In this document: piece after piece, positions 53,638-64,000 of the stretch
Numbering within the stretch: position 1 is the first letter of the stretch
How the letters are laid out: each line of letters starts with the position of its first letter
Assembly: GCA_011009095.1 (NCBI GenBank)
Contig: VTPC01090557.1
Coordinates: 124,001-188,000, forward strand
DNA from: Ignelater luminosus
Taxonomy: Eukaryota > Arthropoda > Insecta > Coleoptera > Elateridae
Reading direction: 5' to 3'
Length of the DNA stretch: 64,000 nt
Program-made: the position numbers and the translations under genes
The notes under the pieces: model-generated
The model's input: only the letters and a program-made list of their open reading frames with translations
Database searches by the model: none
Told to the model about the DNA's origin: nothing

Positions 53638-54911
53638 ATGGACACAAACGTAATTTTACAGAAACCAAGAACTCTAGTCAGAACCTTAAGCACTGCACTT
53701 ATATCTTGGGATAATGTTTTTCCAGATGAAAAGAATGAAGATGCTAATAATAATAATAATATAAAATATATTTTGCAAATGGAAAACTTCTTAAGAGAAT
53801 GGAAAAATATTTATTGGTATGTAACAATCTTCACTTGCAAATTTCTTACAGTTTAATTTTTGTCTCTCCGTAGGGGACCAAAAAAGCAATTTCTAGTACG
53901 CAATATGGCTCCTTGTAGCTGTTATAATTTCAGACTTAAATCTTATAATGAAAATGAAGATTCGGAATGGATTAGTTTTAAGAGTGGTACGGACGCTATA
54001 CCATATTTTGTATTGCATTTCACCAGGGCCGTTAAGTTTGGAAAAGCGCCAGTTATTCGTAAAATTATAAGCCGTAGGTAAGTTCCCAACATTATCAATT
54101 ATTTAAATATTTCTCTGAAATCATCTATGTATATATATTTGCTGTTTTTGTTAGGCCGATTCTATTAGAAACAGAAAATAAGGAAGGTAAAACTCCGCTG
54201 ATACAAGCTATAGAAAGCGGAAACCTGCAAATGGTTACGTTTTTATTAAACTTAGGAGCAAATGTAAATACAGCAACGTTAATAACTAAACGGACGCCAC
54301 TGATGGTTGCTTTATTTAATAATAACATACAGATTTCTAATTTGTTAATAGACAAAGGAGCTAATTTATCCACGAGGGACTGTAATTGTCTAACCGGTTT
54401 ACATCATGCTGTTGATTCTGGTATTTACGAAAATGTTGAACTTTGTCTAAATCACGAATTTGATGTTAATGCTAAGGATAATCAAGGATGGACGCCGTTG
54501 TTAAGAGCGGGTACGATATATTATTTCTTTAAAAAGTACCGATTTAATAGGTGTATATTTATTTTAGTAATTCTGAATTGTCCCGAAGAGATTATAACAT
54601 TTTTAATAGATAAAGGTGCAGATCTATCAATAAAAGACAAGAAAGGTTTTAATTTTCGTAAACACGTGGAATTGACAAAGAGAAAAAGTTTTGAACGATT
54701 TATAATTATCAATGAAGCAGAAGAAGAAAAGAAGAACGAAGCGAAAGACAGTCCGAAAGAAAAATCAAAAGAAGAGCCAAAAGAAGAATCAAAAGAAGAA
54801 CAAAAACAAGAAGCAGAACAAGTCTTAAAAGATAAACAGATGAATGAACAATCAAAAGAAGAACCAAGCGGACATCCAAAAGAAGAATCAAAAGTGGAAC
54901 AAAATACTTAA
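53638..54911 (+). CDS. FANK1: FANK1-like protein: fibronectin III domain plus ankyrin repeats
   Basis: Four exons join in frame: 53638-53816, 53874-54077, 54155-54510 and 54568-54911, giving 360 residues (human FANK1 is 345). The N-terminal half is a fibronectin type III fold (RTLSTALISWDNVF at about 15-28, then MAPCSCYNFRLKSYNENEDS at about 70-90). Ankyrin repeats follow from about residue 120 (TPLIQAIESGNLQMVTFLLN, TPLMVALFNNNIQISNLLID, TGLHHAVDSGIYENVELCL, GWTPLLRA, ITFLIDKGADLSIKDKKG). The last 75 residues are a charged KEEPKEESKEEQ-type tail that the mammalian protein lacks. FANK1 is a testis-expressed nuclear protein in mammals; the insect role is not known to me. The last intron is 57 bp, a multiple of three, and has no stop in frame, so its retention would insert 19 residues inside an ankyrin repeat. 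A polyadenylation signal AATAAA is at 55129-55134. Confidence 0.86.
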
Positions 54912-55139
54912 AACTTGGTTTTTAAAACTAATTTTAGTATAACGTATATGTAGAAAGCAGCAGGTATCAAATAAGTAAACTTAGTTGGTACTTTGAGTTA
55001 GCAAAAGTTAGAATTGGACTAGATGAACATTGGTCTATTGAGAATACTGACAATGCGGATGATTCTAGAGGTTATGTTAAATGTTTTTTGTCTTGTTTTG
55101 AAATTGCTTGAAAGAATTTTGTTATTAAAATAAAACGCA

Positions 55140-56137
55140 GTTTGCACCATGAAATATCGAACGAAAGTAATTTTATTTATCAAAAGAAAAAACAACAGAC
55201 AACGTATGACAGATTAGAATACATAATTTTTAACATAGATGGCGCTAGTATTCACATATTGTAATAATTTACAACAGTTATTTATAAATAAAAGCTTTTG
55301 TAAATGATGTTTACTTCATGGTGTTGTTGATTATCAAATTAACAAAGTTAAAAGAAGTGTTAAATGTGTTGTCCATTTACACGAATATACACCGTTTCAT
55401 ATTGTGAAACACATTCTATAATACTGTATTGTCTATCTCTTCACACTTTCTTATCAAATTGTTTTCTAGATCTTTTATTGTGTGCACTGGACTTCCAAAT
55501 ACTGGATTTTTTTTAAATATGGAAAAAGAAAAAATCTAACCGGGTTAGATCACAAGAACGTGGTGCCTCATGAAAATAATTTAATGTTTCTTAAATTACC
55601 CTCAAAAAATATTGACCTGATAATTCTTCGCCTTAAACATTAACTCTAAGTGAATGCAGTGGGGGTTGCCTTAAAAAATGCAGGTTATCAAGGCTCACAT
55701 TTGCATGTGTTGAAAATTAATAAATCCGTCTAGATGAAATCAGGCTTCATCGATGTCAATTTCAGGATATAGTATTTATATTAGTGTTTAAGAAGATACG
55801 ATCAAAATTCGTTCATAATCTAATAAAAGTACAGTGATTCTTTTTTCGGTAGTTTCTTGTCTGAGCTGTTCATGGTTATCTACCTTTTCTCTCTCTTCTA
55901 CTAATTTCTTTGCCTAGTATGTTATGGAGCTATCATCAAAAAATGTTCTACAGCGCTCAGAGTTAGAAAACATGCTAATTTTTCCCAATCAACTGAATTC
56001 GACAAGAGTCGCATTGTTGTCATGCAAGGTATGCGGAGAGTTGGTTTATCAAATAAGGAGACTAGTCACCGGATATACAAAAACTGGGTCGTTACATTGA
56101 TGAAATGTGCCAAAGTTGTTGCCATCAAGCTGTTATA
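55140..56137 (-). pseudogene. Mariner transposase C-terminal remnant and unassigned flanks
   Basis: Positions 55620-55345 on the minus strand read in mixed frames FFLFPYLKKI, GSPVHTIKDLENNLIRKCEE and NVFHNMKRCI. That is the FFLWPYLKxxVY, PxxTIEDLExxIRxECxxI, NVFHNMIRRC order of a mariner transposase end. No terminal repeats are seen. The stretches 55140-55345 and 55650-56137 show nothing further. Confidence 0.6.
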
Positions 56138-57442
56138 AAGGGTTTTCCAATAAGAGGTGTTATTTTGATATTCAAAGAAAAGTGCCATTTTTTAATATAA
56201 ATGATCGGATGTTTATTTCATTATAAAGAGGAAGGTATGCCGTTAATAGTGGAAAATAACATCAGGCAAATGACCACCACGACCACGCTTACAGGACAAT
56301 ATCCTTTTCATGAAATTTTCCATAACCAAATCGCAAAGTGGCTGCCCTATGTCCTCGATAGCCTCACGAATTCCATCTTTGAGGTCTTGAATCGACGCTG
56401 GGCTGTTGGCGTAGACCTTCTCTTTCACGTGGCCCCAAAGAAAGAAGTCGCAAGGTGTTAAATCACAAGATCTCGGTGGCCAATTGTGATCACCTCTTCG
56501 AGAGATAACACGGTCCGGAAACTTTTTCCGTAAAAGATCAATGGTTTCGTTGCTTGTGTGGCACGTAGCGCCGTCTTGTTGAAAGTAAACGTTGTCCAGA
56601 TCAATACCATCCAATTCCGGCCATAAAAAATCGTTAATCATCTCTCGATAGCGCAATCCAGTCACCGTAACTGTTGCTCCAGCCTCATTTTCGAAAAAGT
56701 AAGGTCCAATGACTCCGCCGGACCATAAACCGCACCAAACAGTCACACGTTGAGGATAGAGAGACTTTTCAACAATAACTCTTGGATTTTCTGAGCCCCA
56801 GATCCGACAATTTTGCTTGTTGACGAAGCCACCGAGGTGGAAATGGGCCTCATCACTCAAGATGATTTTTCGATGGAATTCTGGATCATTTTCATGCATT
56901 TCAACGACCCAATCGGCAAAGACACGACGTTGTTGATGATCGGCCGGCTTGAGTTCTTGTGTTAACTGGACTTTATAAGCCTTAAGACCCAAATCTTTAT
57001 GCAAAATACGGTGTAATGACGTTTGTGGAATGGCTAATTCCAAAGAACGACGAGGAATGGACAAACCTGGGTTTTCTTTAACACTTTCGGCTACAACAGC
57101 AATATTCTCGGCTGTTCTTGAGCGACGTGCACGGGTTTTATTCTTCACATCACTAACTTGTCCCAAGAGCTCGAATTTTTTCACCAATTTCTGTATTGCG
57201 GTCCGACAAGGTGCTTCACGGTGACCCAAAAATGTTCGAGTTTTACGAACCGTCTCTGCCAAATTTTCACCATTTTTATAGTGAATTTTAATAATTTCAA
57301 TGCGTTGTTGAAGCGTGTATCGTTCCATATTTATTAATGGCGTAGTTTCTACTTGTCAAATGTCAAAAAATGATAGCTTCAAAAGTGACATCTACCGAAA
57401 TAGCGGGCTATTCAAAATAACACCTCTTATTGGAAAACCCTT
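56138..57442 (-). mobile_element. Intact 1305-bp Tc1/mariner element (family F, copy 2)
   Basis: Same 31-bp perfect terminal inverted repeats and the same length as 22875-24179, in opposite orientation, flanked by TA at 56136-56137 and 57443-57444. Differences seen from the other copy: one base in the 5' leader (CTATTTCGG against CTAGTTCGG), two codon changes in the transposase and one base in the 3' leader. Confidence 0.97.
56243..57328 (-). CDS. Mariner-family transposase, intact (second copy)
   Basis: A 361-residue protein identical to that at 22989-24074 except for K instead of T at residue 51 and N instead of D at residue 338. The catalytic residues D159, D252 and D289 and both helix-turn-helix regions are unchanged. 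Neither changed position is part of a known active-site motif. The start is fixed by the same leader length from the terminal repeat as in the first copy. Confidence 0.95.
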   Translation of the reverse strand: MERYTLQQRIEIIKIHYKNGENLAETVRKTRTFLGHREAPCRTAIQKLVKKFELLGQVSDVKNKTRARRSRTAENIAVVAESVKENPGLSIPRRSLELAIPQTSLHRILHKDLGLKAYKVQLTQELKPADHQQRRVFADWVVEMHENDPEFHRKIILSDEAHFHLGGFVNKQNCRIWGSENPRVIVEKSLYPQRVTVWCGLWSGGVIGPYFFENEAGATVTVTGLRYREMINDFLWPELDGIDLDNVYFQQDGATCHTSNETIDLLRKKFPDRVISRRGDHNWPPRSCDLTPCDFFLWGHVKEKVYANSPASIQDLKDGIREAIEDIGQPLCDLVMENFMKRILSCKRGRGGHLPDVIFHY

Positions 57443-57444
57443 TA

Positions 57445-57900
57445 TTATGTTACAATTACAAGTAACCCGTTGCTGAAAGTGAACAAAGTATTGATTATGA
57501 CATGGTTTCCGAAGTGGCTTTGACAAATCTAAACACAAGAAACACCAGGTAGATATAGAGGATGAGTCATAAAGTTGCAGCAGGTAAGCATCTATTTTCA
57601 GCTGATTTTGCACTAGGATAATACGAATCATTTTATGAGCATTAAACAAAATAATCTAAAAGAGCACTTCTCATATATTTTGTCCCCGTAATTGCAGACA
57701 AATGAAAGCATTTCGGTGTAGGAGACCATTGTTTTAGATCGCTGTCGCATCCCAATTGTCGATATAAAAAAGTAATTTTTCTCTTAAAAGAATATATAAA
57801 ATCTTAATAGCACTATTAAGTAATGCTAATTCCACACATGTAAACAAAAATAATAATAATAATAAATTAAAAAATAATCCAAAACTTAAAAAAAATTATA
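57445..57900. other. Intergenic, nothing recognised
   Basis: AT-rich DNA with an (AAT)n run at 57850-57866. No coding frame with homology is seen. Confidence 0.35.
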
Positions 57901-57904
57901 TCAT

Positions 57905-57990
57905 AAAATACGGGAAGAATAGGGATTCGATCCGGGGTTTTTGGTTTTAGGAGAGAACACTCTCCTTGCCAGTCTATTGAAGCTTGTGCT
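57905..57990 (-). repeat. Possible decayed tRNA-like SINE head
   Basis: On the minus strand GGATCGAATCCC is a good B box. The expected A box region (AGACTGGCAAGGAGAG) is only weakly similar. The orientation and AT-rich flanks are like those at 53190-53275. Confidence 0.3.
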
Positions 57991-58808
57991 AAATGCTAAT
58001 ACAACCATACTTTTCGTATGAAGGCGTGACCTTTCTTTTATAAAATGATTGTGTGTGTGTATATATATACATTAAAAAAATTCTATGCGTATTTTTGATA
58101 CTTCACTTTATTATAATATGTTTTTAACTAAAACATAAAACTGGCACAATTTATTTCTAATTCCACAACCTATTCTTCTACACTCATAAATTTCGCCATC
58201 ATTTAGTTAAGTTTGAATTATCTGTTTATTATTTATCACGTAATACCGTCGCTTTATTAAAATGCCTCATTTAATTAAAAAAAAATACCATATTAAGAAT
58301 ATAACTTATTTCGGTCCTGATAAATCTAGGCAACCCGACAAACACGTCAAATAAACCCGGTTACCTACCTATCAGGCGCTGTTTAATTTAATCTGTCCAA
58401 CGCTGTACATAAAATCATTTTAAAAGTCTAACCTTACATGTAAGACCAGTTTAAACTTTTAGTGTAAAGTATCAACTCCTTTAAATAAAGATTCAATTTG
58501 TACTTTAAGACTTTTGATTCCTTCAAGAATGTAGATATCATTTTTGATGTTAGGCTAATTTAAATATTGCACCTTGATTGTAAATAGATATTTTGAATAG
58601 ATTATAGCATCGCTGTGGCTTTTTAGACGCATCTTAGGTAAAACGTGGAAGGTCAGCTCAAAAGCGGGATTCAAAAGGTTTTTTTTAAATTCTTGTTCTT
58701 ATACACTACAGACAAACATATGCACACATGTGTACTGCAATAAACTTTATACCAAAGCACAATAATAGAAAAATATAAGAAATTTACAAATATAAACTTT
58801 ATATAAAA
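57991..58808. other. Sulfotransferase 3' flank
   Basis: Holds a (GT)n-(AT)n microsatellite at 58050-58071. Otherwise AT-rich with no recognised feature. The sulfotransferase 3' UTR should extend into the right part. Confidence 0.4.
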
Positions 58809-61751
58809 TTAGAATGTTAAACCAGTTCCTTTAGTATTCTCCTGGATCCATTCATCAAACCTTTTTGATAACTCCAACGTCATAAACTTTTCTCCATCTC
58901 CGATCTTTCCACTCCTAATGAAATCTTGAGAAACCATCTCTGATGAGAATTTACCAGTTCTGCTATTCAACACCGGTTCCATATTTACAGACTGATTACT
59001 CTTCATGTTATTGAAACTTAGATATTCGATCAAAATATTAATTTGTTCATCAGATAATGTTTTTCCCAAGAATTCTGCTATTTTCAGAATAACAGTTAAA
59101 AGATCTTTTTTCATATCCTCGTATTTCAAAAACAGAAAATTATCTTCGTGTCTACGTTTCCAAAATTCTAAATAGTGAGGCCATAATGGTGAAAAGGGTA
59201 GCTTGTCGTTTAGAAATAAATCAGCAAATTCTTCAAAAGTGCATAATGGCAAGTTGTAGAAGTGTTGGGAATGGTTGTAGTAAGAAACGCATACGTCTTT
59301 TGGATTTCTTGCAACGTAGATTATCTAAAATGATTATTATCATGAAAATAGCTTATTAGTAATAAAGTAAAGTTAAATATTTCAATTTGTTACCTACTTT
59401 TGGTTTTACTTCATTTAATTCAGATGGTAAGAGAGTTAATGGAAGATGGCTTTTAATAAATCTAGGAGATGGATGATTCCTTGCACGTTCAACTGAGTTT
59501 CCATAATTTTTCATGTATTCGCTGTACTCTTCTGTTACGAAAATAGCTGACAATCTGGAAAAACAATGTTAAAACAATCTACAAAAGTGGTGTCTTTGAT
59601 TAGTACATACAGTAATAAAACGAAAAACAAATCAAACAATAAAAATATTTCCAAATGGGAAATACCTAAAAGTTTGTTTTCAACTTATAGTGGGGATTAT
59701 ATGCATCATAAATAAAGGGCAATGTGGGAGACAATATATGAATCTTATGGATCTTTGTCCTTTATTTATGATACAAGTATAAACTCCCTTGCATTGTCCC
59801 AAGATAGGTGTTTGGGTGGTTCTTTTTGCGGAGGAGAATAATCGTCCCCATCTTTTTTGAGGATTTCATCAGTGCTGAAAGATCAGATTAACGTAGTTGG
59901 GCCTTTAGGCGGCCCGGGTCGAAGCTTGGGTTCGGGTCGGACCGGACCTCAGTTTAAAAGTTTATCGAGCTCTTCGGGCTTACGTCCGGTAAATCGGGCC
60001 TTTCGAGCCGTTCGGTGTTGTCTAAAAGCAGATTCTTTATATCCGTACCACTTTTGTACTATTCAATCGTTAACACCTAATGATTATCGAAGTTGCATTA
60101 CTGCGATAGATCGACTTGAACCAAGTTTTCCAATAAGCAAATACTGTGGACTGATGAAGAGGCCTCATTTTCAATTGTCTCAATATGCCTCAGTAGGCTC
60201 ACAAAAATCCACATTGTACGAGACCATCTAGAAACCAGGTCGGATTCTCTTTAAATATTTGGATGGGAGCACTAACAGGCAACACTGTTGGACCTCATTT
60301 TTTACCACAACACATGAATGGAGAAAATTATTTTCAATTCATTAACCACCTGATAAACAATTCTTCACTCAATCTGCGAAACAGACTGACCTGGACGCGC
60401 ACCAGCTCGTTATGCCTATAACGTCAGGAAATCATAAACGAAAATTTTCTGCAGCGTTGGATAGGTCGTAATGACCTTATATCGTGGCCACCGCCGCGGC
60501 TCCCTAATTTTAATCCTTTTGATTTTTCATTTGGGGTTTTCTGCAAGAATTTATCGGGCTTTTCAGTCTACGTCTGGTCAATCTGGCCGTCTTGTCACGC
60601 AAGTCTTTTGTACTTCTTGGCCCTTCGGGTCTATCGGGCGGTTTGAATCTCTCGGAGATGTCAGACCTCTCGGGTCTGTCAGGTCATACGAGTCTGTCGG
60701 ACCTGTCGGGTTTCATTGACTTCTTGGCCCTTCGGGCTTCTCTTGGTCCTGCAGGACGGTTTGGCCCTTTCGGGCCTCAGTCTGTTGGACCTTCTAGACT
60801 TCTCAGACCTTAGAATCTGTTAGGCCGTTTGGATTTCTTGGGCCTGTCGGACTTCTTGGATTTTTTGGCCCTTCGGGTTTTTCTGTCTTGCCATTCGGAC
60901 CTCGGGCCTTTTGTACTTCTTTGCCCTTCGGCCCTATCAGGCCGTTTGGATCTCTCAGGCATGTCAGACCTCTCGGGTCTTGGAACTTCTCAGCCCTTCG
61001 GACTTTCCTTGTTTGAAAAAATATTGCAGTTTTCATTCTGCCCAGTAGTATATCGAAAAGTTAAATAATTTGGGGATCACATAGTATTTCATTCTTTCCC
61101 ATTTTTATTAATCCACTCATCTTCAGTAAAACAGTTATTGCTACATAATTTACTACTTATGTTATACTTATTAATTTTGCTAAATTTTGCTATTATTGCC
61201 CAAACTTTTTTTTAAATTTTCTCTGTTTTATTCAGACATTTAAAAGAAATAAATATTGAAATGACAAGCGATTCAAGATAGAAATTAAAAATGAAATAAC
61301 ATTTCCGTACATTTTTAATTTTAATCGTACTCTAAAAATGTAATTGACGCTGATTTTAACACCCTGTAGTGTGTAAACTTAATTTATAGTAAAACTTACT
61401 CTAACACGGGAGCACGAATTTGTTGTATGTATTGCTTAGCACTTGCAAAATCCAAATCATTTCCAATCAACCACACCATTTCTTGACACCATGTAGAACC
61501 TATGAATATTTTAATTTGTAGAATTTAACTAAAACAATATCATTGATAATTTTACCTGCCCTAGGAAAACTAATCATCCAAACGTCATCTTTTCTTACTT
61601 TAAAGCTCGATATTTGTTGCGCGATTTCGGCAAACTGAGGTGGCATTACGCATTTCCCAGGATTGTATGCGTAAAATGAATTCTTTACTCCGTAGACTTG
61701 ATCCAATTTTTCACCATAAAAACCTTTTATTACTTCACTAGAAATACTCAT
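58809..61751 (-). CDS. Cytosolic sulfotransferase (SULT family)
   Basis: Four exons on the minus strand join in frame: 61751-61556, 61499-61400, 59554-59398 and 59324-58809, giving 322 residues, normal for insect SULT1-type enzymes. These transfer sulfate from PAPS to phenols, steroids or xenobiotics in the cytosol. The PAPS 5'-phosphosulfate loop is SFPRAGSTW (residues 61-69, split by intron 1). The catalytic histidine is H135 in RFIKSHLPL. The 3'-phosphate site is YVARNPKDVCVSYY (about 154-167). The C-terminal motif, RKGxxGDWKNxFT in most members, reads RSGKIGDGEKFMT, so the conserved Trp and Asn are replaced. It is close to the luciferin sulfotransferase-like group annotated in beetles, but substrate cannot be told. 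No signal peptide or membrane segment is present. Intron 2 is 1.85 kb and holds a GC-rich repeat island. Confidence 0.95.
59880..61020 (+). repeat. GC-rich degenerate minisatellite island (family E, copy 3)
   Basis: Lies in sulfotransferase intron 2, opposite in orientation to the other two islands. The left part (GGGTCGGACCGGACCTCAG then TTTAAAAGTTTA) is the inverse of the end of the island at 15300-15765. From 60540 the sequence is made of words such as CTTCTTGGCCCTTCGGGTCT and GACCTGTCGGG. The section 60020-60540 is mariner transposase remnant, so the island is either interrupted or was picked up by that element. Confidence 0.8.
60020..60540 (+). pseudogene. Mariner transposase remnant within the GC-rich island
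   Basis: In mixed frames the plus strand reads YPYHFCTIQSLTPND, NIWMGALTGNTVGPHFLP, GENYFQFINHLI, GRAPARYAYNVRKS, FLQRWIGRNDLISWPPP and NFNPFDFSF. This is the order of a mariner transposase from before the first catalytic aspartate to after the third. The catalytic aspartates are lost or shifted. Confidence 0.75.
61021..61399. other. Sulfotransferase intron 2, remaining part
   Basis: AT-rich with no recognised feature. Confidence 0.35.
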
Positions 61752-64000
61752 TTTTAATATTTACTTGGAAATTCAATTTATTCAAATGTAATTAATGAAC
61801 ACAGATGATTTCTTCTTGTTATTAATGTAAACAGTATCAGACTTGCACTGAAAGTAAATGCATCTAACCGATGCACTTTTCTCTATTTTCTCTTTATTAA
61901 AAAGGTTTTCGTTTTTTATACCTGCAAACTAGTTTCATTCATTGTACTACTTATGGATGAAGAGTAGTACATCGTTTTAGCACACTGCATACCACATTCT
62001 TAATTGAATACGTGTACTACTTCTTTAAGTGCATTATAAATATTATAAAAAAATATACAGATGAAAATACTAAAAATTCACAACGGTGTCAAAAAGAAAA
62101 AATATGGAAAATCTTAAAAAAATCACTTTCTCTAAGGAAATTGGAATAATTTTTTTTTTGTTCCAGGATTTTTATTCAACGCGTTGGTGCAAAACAAACA
62201 ACTTTCACCGGCATAACTTCTGGAAAATGTGAAATTGTACATAATCTAATCGGTACTTATTAATTATTTACTGATTCAATTACAATTTATGCAATGCTTG
62301 CCGTTAAAAATAGGCAAATGATAACAACTCGTTTCCTCCAATTTCAATAGCAAAGAATCGTAAAAAAGTTAAAAATAAAAAAGAGCCCCATCTGTTATTT
62401 AGAGAATTCAGAGAACAATTAACCAAACAAGAGATTTCTCTATGTAGAGGAAGCCATATAACAATAGGAGGAAGCATTCGACAAAACATCTAAATTCATT
62501 TAATCACTCTATGAAGCTTCTCGCAATTTTTTAGTGTTGAAAAGCCTTAATTGTCAGTTATTTTGACACTACACTGCTTTTTTTCAGCCTGGAAATACTT
62601 ATTAGAAACATCCCACTGGGAATTCCTCTGCTTTCATTTCTTCTTCTAGCATCTAGAAGTTTTAAAAGCAAAAAGCCGGGAGTAAAGTTTAACAAAACTG
62701 CAGTACACCTATCAAAATTCCTTAGCTGTAGCCGTCGGTGTTTGCTTCCTGCACTGAAAAAGCCCACTTAGCACAGCAAGTCACTGCCTGCCGTTTAGGT
62801 CTATAAGCATTTATTGAGTATATTAGAAGGTGTACACACAGTAGTCTGTGTTTACTTGGAATCAAGCTCGACTTCAGACGTTAAGCTAATGAGATAATAT
62901 GGGCGCAGAAATCAGTCTGTCTCTCAAAGATTTAAGTTTGGCTCACTTCTAAGATAAAACTTTTCAATCTTGTTTCTTCAATGTTCTTGTTTATTAATCT
63001 TCTCTAGAGGGAATACATCAAAATTGTAAAAAAGGCACCATTTTGAAATGGAAAATAAAAAAACGTAAAAATTGTAAAACGTGCAGAAACAAGTTAGATT
63101 TAAAAAAACTCAACAGCTCAAATCGAGTATTTTACGAATAAATAAAAGCAAGATGACTACGAAGACCCTTAATTAAAAACAACTAATAATAATAAAAGTA
63201 TTCTATCCGTATGTTTTTTCAAAATAATAGCGCATCACATAAGTTCAATTTTGCTGTTATTATAGTATACAAATATGTGCTGCGTATGCAAATGGAGAAA
63301 ATAAACTCTTGGTCTCTAACAGTAAAGTCAATGCAACTGATTTGTCGGAGTAAAAAAACTCAATACCTAAATGAAAGCAAGGAAAGTTAAGATGCATTTG
63401 CTTGCAATGCAAGTTTGTTAAACTTATTTACGTAATAGAGATGAACTATTTAAGTTGGCAAGACAAAATTATAAGTCACTTGCATACTCTAAATAATTAT
63501 CATAATAAATAATAATAATAATAAACATTTTGTTCAATTAATAAAATGTTTTTATTTCGAAAAACATTAAAATGTAAAAATTGGAATGAAACCTTAATAC
63601 ATTATGATTTTACGAATATTATGGTAAGAAAATCCAAGCCAAAACACTTCCCTGGCGCAGTACCTACAAAGATTTTTTCTACAACTGTTAATTAAAAAAA
63701 TAAAAATCTAAAATAGAAAAATATAAAAAAAGCAAAATTTGACAGAAATATTAGCTTGCCTCAGCTTTGTTACCTTGTTCTTAATAAAATTAGTCAGGGA
63801 AGAATTTTGCTGCCTAGGCAGCTAAAGTGACGCTTCCCTGATGTTTTTGAGTCAAGAAAGTTGTCACTATTGTAAAGGTTCTGACAGATATTTAAGTTTC
63901 CCTCCCAAATTGACAAAATAAAGCAATTTCAAAAATCAATGTGACCAACTGTGATCGTAAAGCAAACTTACCTATCTTACAGTGTGCTACTGTAATTCCC
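61752..64000. other. Sulfotransferase 5' flank and right end of window
   Basis: No gene, RNA gene or recognised mobile element is seen. The sulfotransferase promoter should lie just right of 61751, but no core motif stands out. An (AAT)n run is at 63508-63522. Open frames at 62304-62489 and 62558-62767 have no family resemblance. Confidence 0.35.

Overview
The window is AT-rich eukaryotic nuclear DNA. Split genes with GT-AG introns, insect-type gene content and many Tc1/mariner, Ty3/gypsy and LINE remnants point to an insect. A beetle is plausible but not proven by anything visible here. Coding sequence is a small fraction; most of the rest is decayed transposons, palindromic foldback elements and dispersed satellite-like repeats.

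Host genes, left to right. (1) A signal-peptide exon on the minus strand near 3.7 kb, probably glycoprotein hormone alpha-2 (GPA2), whose remaining exons lie off the left edge. (2) DCAF10, plus strand, 11.4-19.3 kb, six exons with a 6.2-kb repeat-filled intron. (3) A Fem-1 ankyrin protein, plus strand, 35.8-39.0 kb, eight exons. (4) Skeletor (DM13-DM13-DOMON), minus strand, 41.1-49.8 kb, nine exons. (5) A FANK1-like FN3/ankyrin protein, plus strand, 53.6-54.9 kb, four exons. (6) A cytosolic sulfotransferase, minus strand, 58.8-61.8 kb, four exons. In each of the last five the exon phases join without a break and the assembled protein has the length normal for its family, so I regard them as complete and intact. 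DCAF10 and Fem-1 are both cullin-RING ligase substrate receptors (CRL4 and CRL2), but I see no sign that this adjacency is functional.

Mobile DNA, region by region. 0-9 kb: a mariner with long inverted repeats, the end of another element, a decayed element-encoded gene and a nested palindromic mariner. 20.6-25.8 kb: a Mutator-like/YqaJ element remnant, abutted by an intact 1305-bp mariner, an 81-bp tandem array and a Tc1 remnant. 27.6-35.1 kb: two foldback mariner relatives joined head to head, then a Ty3/gypsy element that carries a macro (ADP-ribose hydrolase-like) domain remnant, with a mariner inserted in its 3' LTR. 45.8-52.4 kb: a GC-rich degenerate repeat island, two LINE reverse transcriptase fragments and another element end. 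56.1-57.4 kb: a second intact copy of the 1305-bp mariner in opposite orientation. 59.9-61.0 kb: a further GC-rich island inside the sulfotransferase intron.

The most interesting items are the nearly identical intact mariner pair (probably recent and perhaps still active), the gypsy-borne macro domain, the GC-rich repeat family seen three times, and the 57-bp frame-preserving intron of the FANK1-like gene. I did not find anything that looks like a self-contained new defence or biosynthetic system.
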